Below are positions 58,816 to 64,000 of a stretch of 64,000 nucleotides of DNA, piece by piece. The first letter of the stretch is position 1; every line of letters begins with the position of its first letter. The DNA comes from Streptomyces sp. NRRL B-24484 (GTDB lineage Bacteria > Actinomycetota > Actinomycetes > Streptomycetales > Streptomycetaceae): contig NZ_JOAI01000011.1 of the NCBI RefSeq assembly GCF_000717715.1, forward strand, positions 106,189 to 170,188, given 5' to 3'. The translations under genes and the position numbers were made by a program. The notes beneath the pieces were generated by a model. That model saw only the letters and a program-made list of their open reading frames with translations. It ran no database searches and had not been told where the DNA came from.

Positions 58816-60078
58816 TCAGGGCCGGCACTGGCCGGTGCGCGGGCCCGTCGTGGTGGTGCCGGCGGTGGACGGCGCGGGGAGGTTGCCCTCGCAGTGCAGC
58901 GGGCCGGAGACGGCGTTCGCCTCGAAGGCCGGTCCGGCGCCACCCGCGTTGTCGGTGATCCGGACCGGGCCGGCCAGGGTGTTGGCCACGGCGCGGAGGC
59001 CGCCGGTGTTGGCGTCGAGCGTCAGCGGCCCGGTGAGCGCGTTGCCGCCGCAGCCCGTCGCCGCGGCCGGGTCGCGGTCCGCGCCGAACAGCACCGGCCC
59101 GGTGGTGCCGGTGATCGCCACCCGTCCGGTGAGGCCGGTGCCGCAGACGGTGAGGGCCAGGGCGCCGTCCGCGGTGAGCGGTCCGGTGAGTTCGGCGCCG
59201 GAGACCGCCAGCGCCCCGCCGGGCCGGACGGTGACCGGGCCGGTCTGCCGCGCACCGGCGGCCAGGCAGAGCGACTGGCCGGGTGCCACCGTCAGCGGTC
59301 CGGTGCGGGCGCCCGTGAGGCAGGGGCCGCTGAATCCGACGGTGAGCCCGGCGGTCGCCGTTCCGTCCGGCGCGAAGGACGGATCGCCGTCGTAGCGGGC
59401 GGTGACGGTGTGCGCCCCGGGCTGCAGGGCCGCCGTGGTGAACCGGGCGCGGCCCGCCGCCAGCGGGACGGTGGCCAGCTCGGTCGGGCCCTCCAGGAAG
59501 GTGACCGTCCCGGACGGGGTGCCCGGCCCGTTGGACCCGACCTCGGCGGTCAGGGTGACGGGGTGCCCGAACAGCGGGACGGCCTTGTCCGGGGTGAGGG
59601 TCGTCGAGGCGCGGTACCGGAACGAGACCGCGGCCCGGCCGTTGCCGTGGTTGACGCCCGGCAGCAGCACGGCGCCGCCCGCGGCCGGTGCGGCGTAACT
59701 GCTGCCACCGCCACCGCCCGCGCCGTACAGGTTGCCCGGGTTGCCGCCGCCGGAGCCGCCCGCACCGCCGTACCAGCCGCCGCCGCCACCTCCGCCGCCG
59801 TTGCCGCCGCGGGCGCCGTTGCCGCCGGGCCCGCCGCTGCCGGGATCGGGCAGACCCGTGTTGGGATCGGTGTCGCCGCCGGACACCGGCCCGGTCGTGC
59901 AGTCCCCGTGGGTGGAGATCTCGGAGAAGGTCGCGGCGGGCCCGGAACTCGCGCCGGGGGTCCGCACGGTGGCGGCGACCGTGTCGGCGGACGCCGCCGT
60001 CGGCAGCAGCACGGCGAGGACGGCCGCCGCCCCCAAGGCCTTGCCCGCGGCGGAACGTCGCAGGAATCCCCTGACCAT
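58816..60078 (-). CDS. Secreted Gly-rich protein with Ig-like repeat domain
   Basis: 420 residues. A signal peptide (about 1-32, ALGAAAVLAVLLPTAASA) leads to a glycine-rich region (about 62-115) like those of Gly-rich surface proteins. An Ig-like repeat domain follows (about 125-225, GTPSGTVTFLEG, AGRARFTTAALQPGAHTVTA). The C-terminal half has repeated short beta units (GPLTVAPG, GPVTVRPGGALAVSGAELTGPLT) that suggest a beta-helix. No sorting signal is seen, so it is probably released or loosely cell-bound. Function unknown. Confidence 0.82.
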   Translation of the reverse strand: MVRGFLRRSAAGKALGAAAVLAVLLPTAASADTVAATVRTPGASSGPAATFSEISTHGDCTTGPVSGGDTDPNTGLPDPGSGGPGGNGARGGNGGGGGGGGWYGGAGGSGGGNPGNLYGAGGGGGSSYAAPAAGGAVLLPGVNHGNGRAAVSFRYRASTTLTPDKAVPLFGHPVTLTAEVGSNGPGTPSGTVTFLEGPTELATVPLAAGRARFTTAALQPGAHTVTARYDGDPSFAPDGTATAGLTVGFSGPCLTGARTGPLTVAPGQSLCLAAGARQTGPVTVRPGGALAVSGAELTGPLTADGALALTVCGTGLTGRVAITGTTGPVLFGADRDPAAATGCGGNALTGPLTLDANTGGLRAVANTLAGPVRITDNAGGAGPAFEANAVSGPLHCEGNLPAPSTAGTTTTGPRTGQCRP

Positions 60079-60316
60079 CGGCACTTCCCTTCCCGGGGCC
60101 GCCTCTGCGGCGGCCCGGTGGCACGGATCTGATCCGGCCTCACGTCCGTGAGGCGCTGCCATCCTCCGGCCCGCCGCGGAGGGCGGGCCATTGGTGATCC
60201 GCACGGCGCCGCGCCGCCGCGGCCGGGTGATCGACCAGGGCTCGTCCGGCGCTCCGCCGTGCGCGGCGGGAGGTGTCGGACGAATCCGGGGGCGTGCGGG
60301 CGGGCGGTCGGGTCGG

Positions 60317-61063
60317 TCAGCCGTCGGATCCGTCGGACGGGTCGGACGGTTGGCGGAGCGACCCCGTCCAGCCGGCGCCGGGGTCCACCACCGCGCACAC
60401 CGCCTGCGTCTTCGTCCGCACCACCGTGGTGTTGCCCTGCGGCAGCAGGACGTCGACCCCGGCCGTCGCGGGCAGCCGCCGCCCGGCGGCGACGGAACTG
60501 CGCACCAGCGCACCGCAGTCCGTCCGGGCCTTCGCCTCCTGGTCGGCCGTGCCGCCGGCCACCGCCTCCCCGAGGTCGACGAGGCCGAGGACCTCGCCGT
60601 GGTGGGTCCCGGCGCACGGCACGGCCGTGACCTCACGGGCCAGCCCGGCGTCGGCGGACTGCAGGCCGAAGCAGTCGCCCGCCCGGAGGTCGTAGCCGCT
60701 GACCGTCCGGACCTGGTCACTGTCGGACCCCCCGCCGTCGACCACCAGGTACATCGCCGCCCAGACCGTGCTCAGCACGATGCCCGCCACCGCGAGGGCG
60801 CGGCCGCTGCGCTCGGTGCCGCGCAGCCGCAGCAGCGCCACCGCTCCCGCGACCAGGCCGGCCGGCCACAGCGGCCCGATCAGGCCCACCACCGCGGAGG
60901 CGACGGCCAGCCGGCTCCAGGCCGGCCGGGCCTTCGGGTCCGCCTCCACCGGCCGCCGGAGGAACGAGGCCAGCGCGGCCGACCGGGCGTCGTCCCCGGC
61001 GGCCGGCCCTGCCGTGCCGCCTCCGGACGCCTCGTCAGTACCGTTGTTCGCCTCCGCAGTCAT
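60317..61063 (-). CDS. DUF4190-type membrane protein
   Basis: 248 residues. The N-terminal cytoplasmic part is followed by two close membrane helices (about 55-110: LAVASAVVGLIGPLWPAG, LAVAGIVLSTVWAAMYLVV) with R-G-T-E-R-S-G-R-A between them, the DUF4190 pattern. An outer domain with paired cysteines (GDCFGLQ, VPCAGTHHGEV) recalls septum-formation-like domains of actinobacterial surface proteins. The ATG at 61061-61063 follows GGGGAGGGG. Function unknown; a cell-envelope role is likely. Confidence 0.82.
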   Translation of the reverse strand: MTAEANNGTDEASGGGTAGPAAGDDARSAALASFLRRPVEADPKARPAWSRLAVASAVVGLIGPLWPAGLVAGAVALLRLRGTERSGRALAVAGIVLSTVWAAMYLVVDGGGSDSDQVRTVSGYDLRAGDCFGLQSADAGLAREVTAVPCAGTHHGEVLGLVDLGEAVAGGTADQEAKARTDCGALVRSSVAAGRRLPATAGVDVLLPQGNTTVVRTKTQAVCAVVDPGAGWTGSLRQPSDPSDGSDG

Positions 61064-61236
61064 GACCCCTCCCCGGGTACTCGGCCCCCGCCCGGACGTG
61101 TTCCGTGCGGGGCCGGCGCGTAGTGGATCACACCGGACGGGTCCGGGTCCAAGGGATTGCCGGACCGTTCGGGCACCGGGGGCACCCGGCCCCGCCGGGC
61201 GGGGGATCATGGACGCTGCGACAGGAGGGGGACGCG

Positions 61237-62229
61237 ATGGGGTGGGTTGCGGAGTGGGCCACCGGACCGGTCGGCGGCGGATTCGCCGGGACGGTCGGGG
61301 CGGTGGACGGAGGCGGTCACGGGGCACCGGTGAACGCCGTTGCCGTGGTGCTCGTCGGCGGCCGGCCGATGGCAGCGACCTCGGGTCAGGACGGCCGGGT
61401 CCGGTGGTGGGACGCGGCGGACGGGCGACCGCTCGGGGCGTTCGAGACGGGCCGGTACACCACCCTGGCGACGGCGGTGGTCGCCGGGCGCCCGGTCGTG
61501 CTGACCGTCGGCGACTACGACCCGCGGTTCGTCCGGGACCCGGAGACCGGCGCCTGCCTGTGGCACCTCCCGGTCGACGACGCCGTCTCGGTGGCGGTCC
61601 ACGACCTCGGCGGCCGGCCGGTCGCGGTCACCGGCCACGAGGACGGCGGCACCAGGCTCTGGGACCTGGCCGACCGGTGCGCCACCGGCCCCGTCCTGAC
61701 CGGTCACGACCACGGCGTCCGTGCGGTCGCGGTGGCGGTCGTCGACGGTCGTCCGCTCGCCGCCACCTCCAGCGGCATGGACGTCGACCAGAGCTGGGAC
61801 CTCGACGTGCTGGTGCACGACCTGACGGACGGTCGCCTGCTCGCCCGGCTCCCCGCCGCGCCGACGTCGGCGGTGAACGCCCTCGCCCTCGCCGCCGTGC
61901 GCGGCCGGGCCGTCGCGGCGACCGGGGACTGGGCCGGAACGATCCGGCTGTGGGACGTCACCGCGGGCACCGGACTCGTCCCCGCTCCGGCCCCGCACCG
62001 GGGCATGTTCGGGGCGCTCGCCGCGGGGGAGTGGGCCGGCCGGCCGGTGCTGGCCTCCGGCGGCGACGACGGCACGGTACGGCTCACCGACCTGACCACC
62101 CGCTCCCCGCTCGGACCGGACCTCCGGCTGCCCGGCCGGGCGGCCGCGCTCGCCCTGCTGCCGGAGGGGCGGCTGCTCGCCGCCGTCGACCGCGAACTCG
62201 TCCTGCTCGCCCACCGCCCCGGGGTCTGA
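61237..62229 (+). CDS. WD40-like beta-propeller protein 2
   Basis: 330 residues with about six or seven WD40-like blades (HGAPVNAVAVVL, QDGRVRWWDAADG, GHEDGGTRLWDLAD, HDHGVRAVAVAVVDGRP, GTIRLWDVTAG, DDGTVRLTDLTT). No other domain. AGGAGGGGG precedes the ATG at 61237. It is related to the protein encoded at 47896; both use the strand filler V-x-GRPVA. Likely a binding scaffold of unknown partner. Confidence 0.82.
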   Translation: MGWVAEWATGPVGGGFAGTVGAVDGGGHGAPVNAVAVVLVGGRPMAATSGQDGRVRWWDAADGRPLGAFETGRYTTLATAVVAGRPVVLTVGDYDPRFVRDPETGACLWHLPVDDAVSVAVHDLGGRPVAVTGHEDGGTRLWDLADRCATGPVLTGHDHGVRAVAVAVVDGRPLAATSSGMDVDQSWDLDVLVHDLTDGRLLARLPAAPTSAVNALALAAVRGRAVAATGDWAGTIRLWDVTAGTGLVPAPAPHRGMFGALAAGEWAGRPVLASGGDDGTVRLTDLTTRSPLGPDLRLPGRAAALALLPEGRLLAAVDRELVLLAHRPGV

Positions 62230-62238
62230 CCGGGCGGA

Positions 62239-62793
62239 TCAGCCGTCGGCGGCGTTCAGCCGGTCGGCGAGCAGGATCGCGGTCACGCTGCCCGCCTCGG
62301 TGATCTCCCCCGAGCTCACCCGGGCGAGCGCCTCGGCCAGGGTGCAGCGGTGCACCGTCATCCCTGCCTCCGTGTCGTCCCTGGCCATCGTGCCCGCGGA
62401 CAGCCCCGTCGCCAGGAACAGGTGGGTGACGGCGGAGGTGCTCGACGGCAGCGGGTGGATCGCCCCGAGCGGCCGCCACCGGGCCGCCCGCAGCCCCGTC
62501 TCCTCCTCCAACTCCCTTCGGGCCGCGGCCTCCGGCGTCTCGCCCGCCTCCACGCCGCCGCCCGGCAGGTGCGGCATCCGGCGCCCGGTCAGGTAGAAGT
62601 CGTCCTCGACCAGCAGCAGCCGCTGCTCGTCGTCGACCGCCACCGTCCGTACCGCGTCCGCCACTTCGACGTGCTCGTAGCGGAACGGCGGAGCGTCCGG
62701 CCCCTGCACGGTGTCCGCCAGCAGCCGGACGAACGGCCCGGTGTGCAGCACCTCCCGGCCCGTCCTGCGCCACCCGTCCGGTGCGCCACCCAT
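62239..62793 (-). CDS. Nudix hydrolase (ADP-ribose pyrophosphatase-like)
   Basis: 184 residues. The Nudix box G-x5-E-x7-REUXEE-x-GU is present: GGGVEAGETPEAAARRELEE followed by ETGL. The N-terminal extension and YEHVEVADAVRTVAVDDEQ resemble NUDT5-type ADP-ribose/sugar-nucleotide hydrolases. It cleaves nucleoside-diphosphate derivatives with Mg. The ATG at 62791-62793 follows GGGGAGGC. Confidence 0.92.
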   Translation of the reverse strand: MGGAPDGWRRTGREVLHTGPFVRLLADTVQGPDAPPFRYEHVEVADAVRTVAVDDEQRLLLVEDDFYLTGRRMPHLPGGGVEAGETPEAAARRELEEETGLRAARWRPLGAIHPLPSSTSAVTHLFLATGLSAGTMARDDTEAGMTVHRCTLAEALARVSSGEITEAGSVTAILLADRLNAADG

Positions 62794-62997
62794 CGTGCCT
62801 CCCCGTCTGCCGTCGCGTGCCTGCCTGCCTGCCGACGACGCTACGCGGGTCCGGCGCCGGGCGGGCGGAAGGCGCGGAACCCGGGTGGACGGCCTGGCCG
62901 GCGTGATCGTGAACAGGTCGGGACACCGGACGCCCGACGGGCCGGCCGGCACCGGGGCTCCCGTAGCCTGGCCCCTTCGAGGACACCGGGGGAACGC

Positions 62998-63069
62998 ATG
63001 GCTACCGGGACTAATTGCAGTGCACCGGGCTTCAGTCCGGTGGTGAGGCGATTCCGAGCCCTGCTCTGA
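62998..63069 (+). pseudogene. Start of a gene apparently cut by the IS element
   Basis: An ATG with GGGGGAA in front and a -10-like TAGCCT (62964-62969) further upstream looks like a normal gene start (MATGT...). The frame runs into the IS left-end hairpin and stops after 23 codons. The rest of the gene, if any, would lie beyond the window end, past the IS. Confidence 0.35.
63023..63042. other. IS605 left-end subterminal hairpin
   Basis: CACCGG (63023-63028) and CCGGTG (63037-63042) with the loop GCTTCAGT. A short GC stem with a GCTTCAG-like loop is typical of the TnpA-binding hairpins in this family. Confidence 0.6.
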
Positions 63070-63120
63070 CGTCAGCGGTGGGCGCTCTCCCGCACTGTGG
63101 ACGGTGCCCACCGCGGGTGT

Positions 63121-63535
63121 TCAGGTCGGGCGGTTCTGCTGCTCGATGTACTGGTGGACCGCCGGCAGGGGGGCCGCCGACGGAGCCGGCGAAGTGCGAG
63201 CCGGACCAGAGGCGCTGCGCCTGCCAGTAGTGCTTGACCAGGTCGGGAAACTCCTGGCGCATGCGGCGGGAGCTGACGCCCTTGAGGCTGTTGACCAGCT
63301 TGGACAGGGCGACCTTGGGCGGGAAGTTCACGAGCAGGTGGACGTGGTTGTTCTCGCCGTTGAACTCGACCAGTTCGACCTCGAAGTCGGCGCAGACGCT
63401 CCGCATGATCTCTTCGAGCCGGGTCAGGTGCCGGTCGGCGAATACCTTGTGCCGGTACTTCGTCACGGAAACCAAATGCGTATGCAGGAGGAAGACGCAG
63501 TGTCTGCCAGTGCGAATGTTCTGATACCCGGTCAT
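63121..63535 (-). pseudogene. tnpA: IS200/IS605 transposase TnpA (Y1/HUH), frameshifted near 3' end
   Basis: The frame from the ATG at 63533-63535 encodes a normal Y1 transposase: SVTKYRHKVF, the HUH motif in NNHVHLLVNFPP, and LWSGSHFAGSVGG. It then shifts at a run of six G (63168-63173; C on the coding strand). In the unshifted frame the protein would continue PLPAVHQYIEQQNRPT and stop at 63121, which supplies the catalytic tyrosine in QYIEQQ. As written, the read-through protein of 167 residues has an unrelated tail and no such tyrosine, so it should be inactive unless frameshifting occurs. Confidence 0.8.
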
Positions 63536-63558
63536 AAACCAACTGGTACGGTGCCGTT

Positions 63559-64000
63559 GTGCAGCTCAGGTACTCCTTCCGCGTCTATCCGACGGTCGGT
63601 CAGCGCTCGGCGCTGGCGCGTGCGTTCGGGTGTGTGCGGACGGTGTACAACGATGCGCTGCGCGCCCGCGAGGAAGCCCGCGCCGCCGGGTTGCCGTTCC
63701 CGAAGACGGGTGACCTGTCGAAGGCGCTGATCACCGAGGCGAAGAAGACCCCGCAGCGGGCGTGGCTCGGCGAGGTGTCGGCCGTCGTGTTGCAGCAGTC
63801 CCTGCGGGACCTGGACACCGCGTACCGGAACTTCTTCGACGGCCTCAAGGGGAAGCGCCCGCGCATGGGCGCGCCGCGCTTCAAGTCACGCAAGGACACC
63901 GGGCAGGCACTCCGGTTCACCGCGAACGCCCGGTGGAAGATCACGCCGGGCGGGAAGCTGTCCCTGCCGAAGGTGGGCGACCTGGACGTGAAGTGGTCGC
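63559..64000 (+). CDS. tnpB: IS605 OrfB/TnpB-type RNA-guided nuclease, partial
   Basis: From GTG 63559 the frame is open to the window end (147 codons). The N-terminus MQLRYSFRVYPTVGQ (GTG read as Met), FGCVRTVYNDAL and RFKSRKDTGQALRFT are characteristic of the OrfB helix-turn-helix and wedge regions of TnpB, the ancestor of Cas12 nucleases. The RuvC-like catalytic part and the guide (omega/re) RNA would be beyond the window. The gene diverges from tnpA by 23 bp. Confidence 0.88.
   Translation, partial: MQLRYSFRVYPTVGQRSALARAFGCVRTVYNDALRAREEARAAGLPFPKTGDLSKALITEAKKTPQRAWLGEVSAVVLQQSLRDLDTAYRNFFDGLKGKRPRMGAPRFKSRKDTGQALRFTANARWKITPGGKLSLPKVGDLDVKWS

Larger units (their letters stand above)
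63010..64000. mobile_element. IS200/IS605-family element, right end outside window
   Basis: Divergent tnpA and tnpB genes with 23 bp between them, and a left-end hairpin (63023-63042) beyond the tnpA stop, as expected for IS605-type organisation. These elements move as single-stranded circles by HUH chemistry and have no terminal inverted repeats. The exact left boundary is not resolved (somewhere near 62998-63023); the right end is not in the window. Confidence 0.8.

Noticed and set aside
1..64000. tRNA or rRNA genes
   Set aside because: I looked through the intergenic regions for cloverleaf arms and conserved T-loop sequence and found none; a dedicated scan was not possible.

Overview
The window is very GC-rich, uses GTG starts freely, and is packed with short operons that carry mycothiol-linked DinB-type proteins, ECF sigma factors, GntR/LacI/MarR/MerR/LysR regulators, and a tap-tpg telomere-protein pair. 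This points to a streptomycete (Streptomyces or Kitasatospora type) with a linear replicon. The presence of tap-tpg and of an IS200/IS605-type element is compatible with a chromosome arm or linear plasmid, but no telomere sequence is visible and the distance to an end cannot be read from this window.

Layout, left to right. (1) 1-5.2 kb: an edge-truncated gene, an MmyB-type regulator, two inverted DinB/DUF664 paralogues, a mycothiol-dependent maleylpyruvate-isomerase-like protein, a frameshifted gene and a small membrane protein. (2) 5.4-11.4 kb: a chaperone operon made of a helical-repeat-like protein, an HSP90-family ATPase and a 979-residue TPR-like protein. (3) 11.5-15.9 kb: an aminoglycoside-nucleotidyltransferase-like gene, then a small unknown gene, tap and tpg. 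(4) 16.0-23.3 kb: an MBL-fold hydrolase, then a sugar/glycolipid block of DegT/StrS aminotransferase, epimerase/dehydratase and MGDG-synthase-like glycosyltransferase, facing a translationally coupled polysaccharide deacetylase, SDR and multi-spanning membrane protein. (5) 23.5-41.1 kb: a mannan-utilisation locus. (6) 41.3-63 kb: mixed house-keeping and accessory genes, including TMEM175, two MFS exporters, GNAT, two WD40-like proteins, an ECF sigma factor, a MarR/SDR pair, a Fic-like toxin-antitoxin pair, a TioE-like double MerR protein, gcvH, LysR, the 25-residue ribosomal protein bL37, secreted/membrane proteins and a Nudix hydrolase. (7) 63-64 kb: an IS200/IS605 element with a frameshifted tnpA and the start of tnpB.

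The mannan locus reads as a complete route. Secreted GH5 (two copies, one with CBM2) and GH134 (with CBM10) endo-mannanases cut mannan. Lipoprotein binding proteins (two paralogues) and one permease pair import manno-oligosaccharides, with the ATPase presumably supplied in trans by MsiK. GH2 beta-mannosidase releases mannose, a ROK kinase may phosphorylate it, and ManA converts mannose-6-phosphate to fructose-6-phosphate. Three LacI-family regulators sit inside the locus, and AACCGGTT-like palindromes occur in the three main promoter regions.

The most interesting signal I found is in Tap. Three short motifs, with spacing close to that of the palm motifs A, B and C of protein-primed family-B DNA polymerases, are visible in its C-terminal half. 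The second catalytic aspartate of motif C is missing. Other notable items are a terminator hairpin that sequesters the ribosome-binding site of an MFS exporter, two copies of a 51-bp intergenic repeat, interleaved inverted repeats of pseudoknot topology, and an uncharacterised glycolipid-like gene block.
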